Source: Paludibacteraceae bacterium
GTDB lineage: Bacteria > Bacteroidota > Bacteroidia > Bacteroidales > Paludibacteraceae
Assembly: GCA_024401435.1 (NCBI GenBank)
Contig: JAKSLB010000004.1
Location: 1 to 64,000 of the forward strand
Direction: 5' to 3'
DNA: 64,000 nucleotides
Positions 1 through 9,431 of the stretch are shown here, piece after piece; within the stretch, counting starts at the first letter, position 1, and the number at the start of each line of letters is the position of its first letter. Below the pieces are notes generated by a model. That model had not been told where the DNA came from, did not search any database, and was given only the letters and a program-made list of their open reading frames with translations. Position numbers and translations under genes: made by a program.

Positions 1-1
1 T

Positions 2-1290
2 CTTACAATCCATACGCCCCTACGGGGGCGTTACGGACGCAAAACGGATCTTCCAAGAATACTTGAACTTACAATCCATACGCCCCTACGGGGGCGTTAC
101 CTTTTTGACAAATTCCAGACCCGAAGAAAGCTCTTACAATCCATACGCCCCTACGGGGGCGTTACTAAATGATACGGCTATCAAAAGAAAATTTAGAACT
201 TACAATCCATACGCCCCTACGGGGGCGTTACATTACAGAGACTTGCAGAGATTGAACAAGCCGACTTACAATCCATACGCCCCTACGGGGGCGTTACCCA
301 CGAATCCTGGGCTTCAGCGCTCCACGGTGTCTTACAATCCATACGCCCCTACGGGGGCGTTACAAACATTATGATTTAATTTCATTCATTGATTTTCTTA
401 CAATCCATACGCCCCTACGGGGGCGTTACTTAATTTCCGAAAATACAGAGACAACCAAATACTTACAATCCATACGCCCCTACGGGGGCGTTACTTCAAT
501 CGGAATTTTGATTCCGTTGTAGATATGCTTACAATCCATACGCCCCTACGGGGGCGTTACTCCATGAGTGCCAAAATATTTTCTGTGAAAGGGCTTACAA
601 TCCATACGCCCCTACGGGGGCGTTACTTCAAAAAATCTGTTTCCAACGACAAAGAAGAACTTACAATCCATACGCCCCTACGGGGGCGTTACATGGCGCA
701 GGAACCTATATCAAACCAGCTGAAGAACTTACAATCCATACGCCCCTACGGGGGCGTTACCAGAGCTTACTGGGAGAGTCTTAGTAGCCTTGCTTACAAT
801 CCATACGCCCCTACGGGGGCGTTACTTTGACCATGGCTGATGCTGTATACTTAACAGTTCTTACAATCCATACGCCCCTACGGGGGCGTTACAAGCTTGC
901 TTCCTTGGAAGCTTGGCAATTTACCTTACAATCCATACGCCCCTACGGGGGCGTTACCTTATTTTAGAGAAATTATCCAAGTAAGATGAATCTTACAATC
1001 CATACGCCCCTACGGGGGCGTTACACTATTGAACAGTCTCTAGATCGGTTTTCTAAAACTTACAATCCATACGCCCCTACGGGGGCGTTACCCAGAATCA
1101 GAAGAACAACCTAAACAACCGATTCTTACAATCCATACGCCCCTACGGGGGCGTTACCAAGTCAATAACTTAACCAATACTATTATGTACTTACAATCCA
1201 TACGCCCCTACGGGGGCGTTACCACCTCAATGCAGAAGATATTGACGCCGCCAAAAACTTACAATCCATACGCCCCTACGGGGGCGTTAC
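2..1290 (-). CRISPR. Type I-C CRISPR array, 20 repeats
   Basis: Twenty identical 33-bp repeats start at 2, 68, 133, 199, 264, 331, 397, 462, 528, 594, 660, 728, 793, 860, 925, 992, 1059, 1125, 1190 and 1258, separated by 19 different spacers of 32-35 bp. On the minus strand the repeat starts GTAACGCCCCCG and ends ATGGATTGTAAG, with a hairpin-forming GCCCCCGTAGGGGC core, which resembles known type I-C repeats. The cas genes and an AT-rich leader lie on the right, so the array is read leftwards and the spacer at 1223-1257 should be the newest. All repeats are perfect and the first begins at base 2, so the array probably continues beyond the window. I cannot identify the targets by eye. Confidence 0.98.
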
Positions 1291-1300
1291 TGTATGCTTT

Positions 1301-1329
1301 TTAATACATGTAAAAACAAAACTTTACAA
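1301..1329 (-). promoter_or_regulatory. Candidate CRISPR array promoter in the leader
   Basis: Read on the minus strand, TTGTAA (1324-1329) and TATTAA (1301-1306) are separated by exactly 17 bp, a sigma-70-like pair. Transcription would start within a few bases of the first repeat at 1290. The whole 1291-1428 leader is AT-rich, as is usual for CRISPR leaders, and holds no gene. This is a pattern match only. Confidence 0.45.
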
Positions 1330-1428
1330 GAGTAAAATCGCTAAACGTAAAACTTTTTCTTTTAAGAAACTAACTTGTAAAGCACAATGTTTTAAAAAAT
1401 TAAATTATATTAATATGTTACAACATTT

Positions 1429-1469
1429 CGCTAACCTCCTAGTGATTTTAATGGATCCATAGGTTAGCG
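1429..1469. repeat. Inverted repeat between cas2 and the leader
   Basis: A perfect 9-bp inverted repeat (CGCTAACCT at 1429-1437 and AGGTTAGCG at 1461-1469) lies just past the cas2 stop codon. It would form a hairpin at the end of the cas transcript. No U-tract follows, so it is not a classical terminator. It could be a protein-binding site or an mRNA-stabilising end, and it marks the border of the AT-rich leader. Confidence 0.5.
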
Positions 1470-1472
1470 TAA

Positions 1473-1763
1473 TCACAAGAGCAGTAATCCGTGCATGTCT
1501 ATGGGCCCCATTATACCATAATGTTCTATTTTTCGCTCCCAATTTGATCCTAAAAAATAGAATCTTAGGCTATCTTCTTGAACATTAACGATTTTTAATA
1601 AATTATTTTTCAAAATGACCCATTGGGATGGATCAACTTCGCATTCAAAAACTGAATTTTGTGCTCGTAATCCAAAATTTTTACATGCTTTTGCAATTTT
1701 AGCTAATCGACGTTTACCTTCAGACGTTTCTGTTGATACATCATATGTAATAAGAACTAACAT
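1473..1763 (-). CDS. cas2: CRISPR adaptation protein Cas2
   Basis: This 96-residue protein has the usual Cas2 length and opens with the family signature LVLITYDVST, whose Asp sits at the end of strand beta-1. It continues with NSVFECEVD and SLRFYFLG, as in type I-C Cas2 proteins. Cas2 forms the structural core of the Cas1-Cas2 integrase that inserts new spacers at the leader end. A GGAG motif lies 5 bases before the ATG, and the gene follows cas1 by one base. It is the last cas gene before the leader and array. Nothing suggests decay. Confidence 0.96.
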   Translation of the reverse strand: MLVLITYDVSTETSEGKRRLAKIAKACKNFGLRAQNSVFECEVDPSQWVILKNNLLKIVNVQEDSLRFYFLGSNWERKIEHYGIMGPIDMHGLLLL

Positions 1764-1764
1764 G

Positions 1765-2799
1765 TTATCTCCATATGTATGAGGGGTAATAATCTAGGTC
1801 TCCACGAATGCATTTTGCTAACAATCGTGCTTGTTCAATGTACAATAAGCCTGTCTGCATAGTCTCATCTAAAATAGGGTGAATAATTTCTTCTGTTTTT
1901 CTTTTCTGCCATGCTGACAGAAAAGTTTGTCTTGTACATTCATTCATCTCAACTTCTCCACTAGGTAGTACATTAAAATCTTTAGCATCGACCTTTTTAA
2001 GATTGATGAGACTTAACACCAACCTATCAGCAATAGGAGCTCTAAATTCTTCCATCATATCTAACGCTAAACTGGCTCGTCCGGGACGATCTGTATGTAA
2101 GAAACCGACATATGGATCAAGCCCTACACATTCCAATGCTGAACGAACATCTAGTGCTAAAAGAGAATATGCATAAGACAAAAGAGCATTAATTCTGTCT
2201 AAAGGTGGTCGCCTATTCCTGGTACAAAATCTAAAAGCAGGGTCTTTATTCAGTATCAAGTAGTTAAAAACACTAAAATACTTCTCTGCTGCATCACCTT
2301 CAATTCCTCGTAAAAAAGCGGCTGTATCTGCTTTCTTTGTCTGGTGTATTGATTGCTCCATGTCTTTAATAGCGGCTTTGACAGATGCGCTCCCTTCACA
2401 ATTGCTGTGGTTCCTCAAATGACGCAGTAAAACATTTCTCTGGTTCTGTATTTTTGCTGCAATACAGCATTTTGCAAGCTCTAATGAATTTTCAGCATTG
2501 TCAGCTATGCGATATTGTTCCCGTCTGAGCAAAACGTTTCCTTTAATTGGTCCCTGCATACGCGCTAAAAATTTTCCTCTACCATCCACATAGGTAATAG
2601 TAATACCTTTTTCTGAACAAAATTCTGCGAGATAAGGCGACACATTGATACTGTATCCATAGCACACTATTTCACCGATTTGGTGAATGGGAAAATAAGC
2701 TTTTTGTACGTGGTCTTTGTGTATAGTAATTGTTTCCCCATCTTTATGTACATAGGATCCAGACAGTGTAACATATAACGTATTTTTAATTGTCTTCAT
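1765..2799 (-). CDS. cas1: CRISPR integrase Cas1
   Basis: At 344 residues this is a full-length type I-C-like Cas1. The metal-binding residues are visible: Glu167 in GIEGDAAEKYF, His235 in GFLHTDRPGR, and acidic residues 247-250 in ALDMMEEFR. Cas1 catalyses the two transesterifications that insert a new spacer, working with Cas2 and, in this subtype, with Cas4. GGAGG lies 9 bases before the start. It is tightly packed between cas4 and cas2. The intact catalytic residues argue that spacer acquisition is still possible. Confidence 0.96.
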   Translation of the reverse strand: MKTIKNTLYVTLSGSYVHKDGETITIHKDHVQKAYFPIHQIGEIVCYGYSINVSPYLAEFCSEKGITITYVDGRGKFLARMQGPIKGNVLLRREQYRIADNAENSLELAKCCIAAKIQNQRNVLLRHLRNHSNCEGSASVKAAIKDMEQSIHQTKKADTAAFLRGIEGDAAEKYFSVFNYLILNKDPAFRFCTRNRRPPLDRINALLSYAYSLLALDVRSALECVGLDPYVGFLHTDRPGRASLALDMMEEFRAPIADRLVLSLINLKKVDAKDFNVLPSGEVEMNECTRQTFLSAWQKRKTEEIIHPILDETMQTGLLYIEQARLLAKCIRGDLDYYPSYIWR

Positions 2800-2816
2800 T
2801 TCCTTGTACCTCCGAT

Positions 2817-3488
2817 TTACAAATCAGACACTTCAAAAAGTTTTTGATAATACTGGTGTAGTTTTCTGTTTCGTGTGACATTAGGTTGACAAATACCTTT
2901 TAATGAACAGGCAAAACAACGTTGATCATGTTCTGCACTAGGAAGTTTTTTACTGTTCATTAAAATATGACATTCATTTGCTAAAGCTTTAGTTTTTTCT
3001 CGTATTTCAGGTGTAAAAACATACTCCGTTCGATGTCTAGTTTGACAATAAAAGATTGATCCTTCTGTCACAGGTAGACCTGTCATTTCTTCTAGACATA
3101 AAGCTTGAGCACATAATTGCAGTAAATCAGCATCAGTTTGTTTTGGCTTTCCATGTTTAAATTCAACTGGCTTTAGCTGCCAATTGCCTGTTAATCCCGT
3201 TCCTGGTATACATATTGGAGGCCCATTTGTTTCTTCGATTTCTAGAATATCCATGCGACCATACAGACCTAATTCTTGGCTTTTAAGATATAAACCTGAA
3301 AATTGTCTTAACCCTTTACGAAATTCGTGATAACCGGAGTCCACCCGTTCATGTTTAACTTGACCTTCGGAGGTTAAAAAATTATCCGCCCATTCTTTTT
3401 CTAAATGAATTAATCCCCACTGACGTTTGCAATAAGCAAAATGTTGTAAACCAGATATAGCAATAAAATCTTCTTCATCGTGTGACAT
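2817..3488 (-). CDS. cas4: Cas4 RecB-like nuclease
   Basis: This 223-residue protein has the Cas4 layout. An N-terminal Cys lies in HFAYCKRQW. The RecB-type nuclease core includes LYGRMDILEIE (metal Asp) and PVEFKHGKP (Glu and catalytic Lys). Three C-terminal cysteines in CFACSLKGIC would complete an iron-sulphur cluster with the N-terminal one. In type I-C, Cas4 trims prespacers and helps choose PAM-containing ones for Cas1-Cas2. Upstream is a 59-base gap from cas5. The Shine-Dalgarno is weak (AGAAAG). Confidence 0.94.
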   Translation of the reverse strand: MSHDEEDFIAISGLQHFAYCKRQWGLIHLEKEWADNFLTSEGQVKHERVDSGYHEFRKGLRQFSGLYLKSQELGLYGRMDILEIEETNGPPICIPGTGLTGNWQLKPVEFKHGKPKQTDADLLQLCAQALCLEEMTGLPVTEGSIFYCQTRHRTEYVFTPEIREKTKALANECHILMNSKKLPSAEHDQRCFACSLKGICQPNVTRNRKLHQYYQKLFEVSDL

Positions 3489-3547
3489 ACGAAAATACTT
3501 TCTATCAAAGTTAAAAGATATCTTCTTACTTTGATTGTTGTTAAATC

Positions 3548-4369
3548 TTAGGGTTCAATCAACAAACCTTCTTCACCCCAACGTGGAATATGCATGACAC
3601 CGTCAACTAGCTGTGCTTTGAAGAAAGCCCGCTTATAAGGTGACTGTGCAAAATCCATCCCATAGAACATCCAACCCAAATCTCGATTGTATTTTATAGC
3701 TGGAAACAGCAATTGTTCTGGAAAGAGATCATGATGTGGTATATAGCGGGTTCTTGCAGTGTACTCGCGTTGTCCAAAATAACCTTTCTCTCCATAATAT
3801 GGGTTTGCTAAACGTTTACAACATTCAATAATATCAAAATATTTTTTGGGGTTTTCAGTCTGCGGTGATCTATCAGTCTGTGCTTGATTTTGTCTAAACT
3901 CTACTGGTATATAGGTCATCCTTGCATAAATACGGTATTTAACATCAACTAAGACACGGTGGTTGCACATCGAGATATTGTCTAAGATTGACATGTCGAC
4001 TGGTTGACACTTTTGTACGTTTCTTATAGAAATTTTATTGTTTTGCAATCTACTGGTAAAATTAGTAAATTGAATTTTATTTAAAACCTCTACTTTTACA
4101 GGTTCCCACATGATTGCAGGTTTCCAAAAACTATGTTCAAATATACCTTTTATTGCAGATGGTGTGATGACATCATAGCTGTTTTTATCTCCACCTGCTT
4201 CAGGTCTATTGAACAAAGCCATTGGTCCTGAAACTTCCATACAATACGTCTTGGAAATTTGATAGTCTCCTGTTCTTTCTGATTTAAAACATGATTCATA
4301 TTGTGTACCTTCATATTTTTCTTTTAAAAATTTCTTGTAAATGTTTTCATAAGTATCTGTGTGTTTCAT
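3548..4369 (-). CDS. cas5c: Cas5c, crRNA-processing Cascade subunit
   Basis: This 273-residue protein matches the Cas5d/Dvulg family: EVSGPMALFNRPE, then SYDVITPSAIKGIFEHSFWKP (a close variant of the family's YDVMTPSAARGI), then GYFGQREYTAR in the second half. In type I-C systems there is no Cas6; Cas5c cuts the repeat hairpin and stays in Cascade. No cas6 is seen here, in line with that role. The start overlaps the cas3 stop by 4 bases, and its GGAG lies inside the end of cas3, implying translational coupling. Confidence 0.93.
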   Translation of the reverse strand: MKHTDTYENIYKKFLKEKYEGTQYESCFKSERTGDYQISKTYCMEVSGPMALFNRPEAGGDKNSYDVITPSAIKGIFEHSFWKPAIMWEPVKVEVLNKIQFTNFTSRLQNNKISIRNVQKCQPVDMSILDNISMCNHRVLVDVKYRIYARMTYIPVEFRQNQAQTDRSPQTENPKKYFDIIECCKRLANPYYGEKGYFGQREYTARTRYIPHHDLFPEQLLFPAIKYNRDLGWMFYGMDFAQSPYKRAFFKAQLVDGVMHIPRWGEEGLLIEP

Positions 4370-6537
4370 TGTTTTTCTCCAATAGTGTTACTGTTAATAA
4401 TTTCGAATCCACAATCTTCTGAATAATAACACGGGTCTAAAACATATATTTCTATATCGTTTTGACCATCTATCAAAATTTTCCTACAACCACCTGTTTT
4501 CAACAACAACTCGAACATCTTTTTTGGAACATTGATTGTGTACCTTTGAAATTTTCTTAAAAGATTTCTTGTAAAAAAACCTTTTTCAAAAGTCTTTAGG
4601 TAATCAATACAGTCTCCATATGGAACTATAACTGACTGCTGTTCATCGTCTTCAATCAAATTGAATTTTTCTGCTGCAGACCTAAATTGAATATGACCAA
4701 GACTACCTGAGGATAAAAGTTTTTGAATTTGATTTTTATCAAAGCATTGAATTTGAGCATAATATTCAATAAAGTATTTATTGATCTGATCTGCTTCAAT
4801 ACGAAATTCATCTATTCCTCGTAAAATCTTTTTAGTTGCTTGTGCACCATACCGCTGTAAACCAATAGGTGGCATCGTACAAGAGTTAAATAGAACAACT
4901 TTTCCCTGTTTTAATTTTCCCTCTCTGTTACAACGTCCTGCTGCTTGTGCTACTGAATCTAATCCTGCAATCGCTCTATAGACAACAGGAAAATCAATAT
5001 CTACACCTGCTTCTACAACTTGTGTACTGATTACTCTAACTGTTTTTCCGTTTTTAAGTTTTTCTTTAATCTCATCAATAACTTTACTGCGATGCGCGCC
5101 ACACATTGTTGCAGACAAATGTATTGTTCCTGAAGGCATTAATCGATACAGATCCTGACAATCTTTTCTTGTGTTGACAATACATAATACTTGTTGGTGT
5201 TCGACTAATGTATCTGCAAGTGTTCTCCAATCAGTTACGTTTTTGTAATCATAACAAATAGATACACGTTGCATTCGTTTAAACAAAGACTGTACATCTG
5301 GGATTATTTCTTTTGTTTGTTCTTTTCTTAATCCCTTTATTACAGCTTGTCCAGAGCCGATCTCACCAATGAGTGCTGGTTGTGTTGCAGAACACAAAAC
5401 AATCGTACAACGAAAATTTTTCACTAAACACTGAAATAAAGACAGTATCGGTTTTAAAAATTCAGGTGGTAACATTTGTGCTTCATCAAGAATGATCACA
5501 GAATTTGCAATATTATGTAGTTTTCTGCACTGACTTCTTTTTGCTGAAAAACACGATTCAAGTAATTGAACATTTGTTGTAACAACGACAGGCATATCCC
5601 AATTTTCTGTTGCCATTTTCATTTGATCTGTTAGGTTTTCAGTGATTAAATTGGAATGATGCTCTAATATATTTTCTTTTCCTAAAACCTTCCTATAAAC
5701 ATCAGCAGTCTGTTCGATAATACTGGTAAAAGGTATAGCAAAAATAACTCTATTCTTTTTCCAAAGTTCAGCATGTTTTAATGCAAAACCCAAACTGGAT
5801 AGTGTCTTTCCAACACCTGTAGGTGCAGTAAAAGTATATATTCCAGGTTCTAATTCGGCAGCATCAAGACAATTTTGTAGAACTTCGTTTCTGATATCGT
5901 TTATTCCTGTTGATGTTGAAAAACCTTTCATATATGAAGTAAATTTTTGCTGTAATTCTTTGATAGACGCCCCATGAAAAGCTCTTGTTTTTGCCTGTTC
6001 AATGTTACAAAATCGTTCTGTATCCAACCAATCAGCGTCAATTAAACAAGAATATAACATTCGACACCACATATGTAATGTATTACTGTTATATTGTCCT
6101 GGACTTCCTAAGTTTGGTGGTACAACTGAAACTGTTTCAGACAAAGGATTTCCCCGAGCTTTTTCTAATAAGTCGTGTTTTTGTAATCTTTGCTTTAAAG
6201 AACCTCCTTCACCATTTTCAGAAGAATAATCGGGTAAACCTGAATGATGACCTGCTAAGCAATATGCTAAAAGAGTCCCAATTTCTTTTAATTTTTCTTG
6301 TGCAATAATTGCACCTACAGAAGAATGATCGATTTTTTCAGATTTCTTATGTAAAATATATTCTTGAAAGTCTGGGTTAAATTTTCCAAAATCATGCAGT
6401 ATTCCACAATACTCTGCATAACTCTGGGAACCGAATACTGATGCAAATTGCGCAGCTAACTGAGAAACTCCAATAGAATGCTCATATATGGATTGTGTTC
6501 TGCTATCTGCTTCGTGTGTATGTGCAATATCTGTCAT
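4366..6537 (-). CDS. cas3: Cas3 helicase-nuclease
   Basis: This 723-residue fused HD nuclease and superfamily 2 helicase unwinds and degrades the target recruited by Cascade. The HD domain shows His20, His48-Asp49 (GILHDFGK) and His97-His98 (AGHHSG). The helicase shows Walker A APTGVGKT near 238-245, the DEAQ box at 351-354, a LSAT motif III and the motif VI segment AAGRCNREG. All active-site motifs look intact, so this is unlikely to be a binding-only system. It is unusual that cas3 lies downstream of cas8c and cas7 rather than first in the operon. Confidence 0.96.
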   Translation of the reverse strand: MTDIAHTHEADSRTQSIYEHSIGVSQLAAQFASVFGSQSYAEYCGILHDFGKFNPDFQEYILHKKSEKIDHSSVGAIIAQEKLKEIGTLLAYCLAGHHSGLPDYSSENGEGGSLKQRLQKHDLLEKARGNPLSETVSVVPPNLGSPGQYNSNTLHMWCRMLYSCLIDADWLDTERFCNIEQAKTRAFHGASIKELQQKFTSYMKGFSTSTGINDIRNEVLQNCLDAAELEPGIYTFTAPTGVGKTLSSLGFALKHAELWKKNRVIFAIPFTSIIEQTADVYRKVLGKENILEHHSNLITENLTDQMKMATENWDMPVVVTTNVQLLESCFSAKRSQCRKLHNIANSVIILDEAQMLPPEFLKPILSLFQCLVKNFRCTIVLCSATQPALIGEIGSGQAVIKGLRKEQTKEIIPDVQSLFKRMQRVSICYDYKNVTDWRTLADTLVEHQQVLCIVNTRKDCQDLYRLMPSGTIHLSATMCGAHRSKVIDEIKEKLKNGKTVRVISTQVVEAGVDIDFPVVYRAIAGLDSVAQAAGRCNREGKLKQGKVVLFNSCTMPPIGLQRYGAQATKKILRGIDEFRIEADQINKYFIEYYAQIQCFDKNQIQKLLSSGSLGHIQFRSAAEKFNLIEDDEQQSVIVPYGDCIDYLKTFEKGFFTRNLLRKFQRYTINVPKKMFELLLKTGGCRKILIDGQNDIEIYVLDPCYYSEDCGFEIINSNTIGEKQ

Positions 6538-6580
6538 AGAATTTTGTCACCCGTGCACTTAATAATACAGTGCGTTAGAG

Positions 6581-6638
6581 ACATATAGTTGAAGGCGGAC
6601 AAACCCTTTTGCAGGTCAATCCGCCTCCAGCTATATGT
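6581..6638 (-). other. Imperfect hairpin between cas7 and cas3
   Basis: In the 123-base gap between cas7 and cas3 the arms ACATATAG/CTATATGT and AGGCGGA/TCCGCCT form an imperfect stem of about 19 bp around a loop of about 20 bases. No U-tract follows, so it is not a standard terminator. It could modulate how much cas3 and downstream message is made, or could mark the junction where two cas blocks were joined. Confidence 0.5.
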
Positions 6639-6660
6639 ATATAGATTTAAAAATTAACGA

Positions 6661-7560
6661 TTATGCTTTTAAAAGATCACGCATAACTACACCATTTTTG
6701 TTGATTGGATCAGATACCTTGACCTCATAGTCCTCCCAGCAACTTGGAATATTAACACCTGCTTTTTTCTGAACTTTGATTGCATCCAAGACTAAATCAG
6801 GATCACAAGCTTGTTTCAGGTCAAATAGCCACAATCCACGAACACGACGTGTACCTTTTGATGAGGTATGTCTATCCCAGTACATGCTCTTGATATCATC
6901 CATTAATAACTCAAGATCCTCCATTGTTGCACCGGTCTTGGATGCTTGGATAGGAGATACATAGAACCGTGCTGCATAGAGAGCATAAGGAACAAAGAAA
7001 TAATTACCGCACTCTGTAGTCTTAATAAAGTTGGATCCCTCGTTTTTGCTAGGTTCATTTGTTAGCATACAACGACATAACGGTTGGTTGATATATTGAA
7101 TTGGATCTATACTAACAGCTGGACTGAATTGAACAGGACCAGTTAGGTTTTTAGCAAAACTACCGGTTGACAAAGCTCCGCCAAACATACGTAGATCAAA
7201 GAATCTTGTAGATAAGACTTTTGCTGCAGCTGCTTGTTTAGCTAACTCAGTTTGTGTTTTTGATTCTTTTTCTATTTCAACAACAGAAGGATCCTGACGG
7301 GCTTCATCAATCAAATCATTGATGTATACCCCGCGTGTGTTTGCAGAACAGCTACAGAAGATTTCTTGTCCTGGTTCATTTTGATGAACATTCTCATGAC
7401 GATCTCGGATATTACGTTTAATACCATGAGCTGTAATAAAACCATGATTGTTGTTTGGTAAAATATTGGGCGCGTTGTCATTATTCATGTTTCCTTGAGG
7501 GTTGCACATATAAGAATCAACGAGAAGTAAACCACAGAGAGCATTGTTAATAGTTGTCAT
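6661..7560 (-). CDS. cas7c: Cas7c (Csd2), Cascade backbone
   Basis: This is a 299-residue Csd2-family protein. The N-terminus shows the RNA-binding backbone signature: NPQGNMNNDNAPNI corresponds to the family's NPNGDPD region, followed by HGFITAHGIKRNIRD. GALSTG and TGPVQF also fit the family. Several copies coat the crRNA in Cascade. I chose the ATG at 7560 because AAGGAG lies 8-9 bases before it; a longer in-frame reading to 7623 has no such signal. The gene lies downstream of cas8c with a 73-base gap. Confidence 0.95.
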   Translation of the reverse strand: MTTINNALCGLLLVDSYMCNPQGNMNNDNAPNILPNNNHGFITAHGIKRNIRDRHENVHQNEPGQEIFCSCSANTRGVYINDLIDEARQDPSVVEIEKESKTQTELAKQAAAAKVLSTRFFDLRMFGGALSTGSFAKNLTGPVQFSPAVSIDPIQYINQPLCRCMLTNEPSKNEGSNFIKTTECGNYFFVPYALYAARFYVSPIQASKTGATMEDLELLMDDIKSMYWDRHTSSKGTRRVRGLWLFDLKQACDPDLVLDAIKVQKKAGVNIPSCWEDYEVKVSDPINKNGVVMRDLLKA

Positions 7561-7633
7561 GATAAGACTCCTTTTCATAAAATGATTGTTTGAATAAAAT
7601 ACTGATCGATTCATTCCGATCAAAATAAATGTT

Positions 7634-9430
7634 TTAGTCGTTATTGTCGTTTTCTTTAGTGATATCTAACTTTCTGCTAAGTCTTTCGTGATAATAACCG
7701 ATGAAAAACTCACCTTGTTGGTCATTGTTTTGAAAAACAGGGAAACTATTGATCCGTCCGACCAATTCTGTTATATCATTCACGTAAGCCCCATTTAATT
7801 TAGCCCGATACACACTATTATATTTCTCTAACATACCTGGAAAAACGGTGCTCGGTTGTGCAGCTGCCATACTCATCATTGATGTGAAACCATTACCACG
7901 CGTAGCTCGATACTGTGAAGTTTCTAGCAAAAAGAACAATCTGCCCAATAAATATGCAACATTGTTATTGTTTTCATCTAAACTCATTGTTAACTCCTTT
8001 TGTTGATAAATTCTTTTTTGACGATTAAGATATCCTTTTAAAACACCTGCGCGGGCTGCTGTTAATGCTGGCTCCTTTCTACGGTCTTTTGTTAATGCTG
8101 ACCCAGCTTTAATTCTTGTTAAGCATCCTACAAACAACGATTCAGGAAATGGTGTTCCATGTAATGCCGCATCCAGTATTTGTTCACCTAAATGTGGAGG
8201 AACTACAGGATCTTTAAATTCTTTCTTTGTGGATGCTAAGACACTGTAAATCGACTTAGATTGTGGTTTATCATATACACCTATTTCTAAATCGGTAAAA
8301 TATTGTACAATGTTTTCTGCTAATGTAGCTAAATCACCCGCATACCAATCTACTACCGCGTTTCTAGACGGAGACCCTTTTATAGCTAAACAGTACACTT
8401 GCATATCTGCAATCTCAGGATGTTCACCGTTTAACAATGACATATATACGCTTCTAATTTTTTGAATCGTATCTCGTTCATTAGCTTCTTTTATTGCATT
8501 CTGTTCTTCAGAATCTTCATCTGTTTTGTCTGCAAAAAAAGTGCTGGTTAATAAAGACTCTATTTCTGTGTTTCCAGATTCCGTCCAAAAGAAGTGTGTT
8601 ACATCGCTATCTTTTAGATGAAAACTGTTTATTTTAGATTTCCACAGCAACTTTAGTCCGTACATACCATTGAGAGACATTTCTTCTGATATAGAAGCGT
8701 TTTCCCCTTGAGTCCGCCCATAATGACAAAAAGAAGGTTTATTGAAGGAACTCAACGGACCTGGTTGTGTCCCGTTTCCCGGTAAAAGAATTGCATCAAA
8801 TTTTCTCGCTATGGGTGCTATTTTTCCAGAAAAAGAACATATTCCTACATCCTTGTCAGTCTGTGCATCATCTTCAGCGACACGTTGATTTAGAAACCGT
8901 GAACAAATGGGCAAATCATCACCGTCCACATGAAATGTGAGATTTGATTTACCAAGGCATTTCCAAATAGGATCAGGCGATTCATCCGTATTGGGGTATT
9001 TCTCGGTAACTTTAGATAACGGGTCATTTTCCAAAAATGTCAAAACTGCTTGCATAGAATCATCTGCAGTAAGATAAGACCTGCATTTTATCTTTTGAAT
9101 AAAATCGGCTAAACATAATTTTGCACGTGATAAATCTCTCTGGATTTTTTGTTCAGGTGTATCTTTGGCAGGTTTTTCTACATAACCCAATAAATACTTG
9201 GCATTTCCGTATAGAAAATCTGCATCAATATTATTAGATTTACACCCCTGTCTCACATAACAAGCTGTGGGTCGACCCAACAAACGTTTGTTCTGTTTTG
9301 ATCTTAGATCATTAATCGTAATTAGATTTCCTTCACGATCAAGTTCAATATAGAAATCAATTAAAACATTCTGACAATGTGGTAACATAGTGCAGTGATT
9401 CTCGTAATATTTAGCTAACGCTGCAAACAT
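7634..9430 (-). CDS. cas8c: Cas8c (Csd1), Cascade large subunit
   Basis: About 598 residues long, it begins FAALAKYYENH, as Csd1 proteins do, and contains the family segment SFNKPSFCHYGRTQGENASIS near the middle. Cas8c recognises the PAM and, through an internal start in known systems, can also supply the small subunit. The start at 9430 has AAAAGGAG 9 bases upstream; the ATG at 9439 would be only 4 bases from it. Here it is the first recognisable cas gene, whereas type I-C operons usually begin with cas3. Confidence 0.93.
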   Translation of the reverse strand: MFAALAKYYENHCTMLPHCQNVLIDFYIELDREGNLITINDLRSKQNKRLLGRPTACYVRQGCKSNNIDADFLYGNAKYLLGYVEKPAKDTPEQKIQRDLSRAKLCLADFIQKIKCRSYLTADDSMQAVLTFLENDPLSKVTEKYPNTDESPDPIWKCLGKSNLTFHVDGDDLPICSRFLNQRVAEDDAQTDKDVGICSFSGKIAPIARKFDAILLPGNGTQPGPLSSFNKPSFCHYGRTQGENASISEEMSLNGMYGLKLLWKSKINSFHLKDSDVTHFFWTESGNTEIESLLTSTFFADKTDEDSEEQNAIKEANERDTIQKIRSVYMSLLNGEHPEIADMQVYCLAIKGSPSRNAVVDWYAGDLATLAENIVQYFTDLEIGVYDKPQSKSIYSVLASTKKEFKDPVVPPHLGEQILDAALHGTPFPESLFVGCLTRIKAGSALTKDRRKEPALTAARAGVLKGYLNRQKRIYQQKELTMSLDENNNNVAYLLGRLFFLLETSQYRATRGNGFTSMMSMAAAQPSTVFPGMLEKYNSVYRAKLNGAYVNDITELVGRINSFPVFQNNDQQGEFFIGYYHERLSRKLDITKENDNND

Positions 9431-9431
9431 A

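Noticed and set aside
63-830. Open reading frames running through the CRISPR repeats (63-374 and 525-830)
   Set aside because: They are produced by the repeat itself (33 bp is a multiple of 3) and change frame with spacer length; no ribosome binding site.
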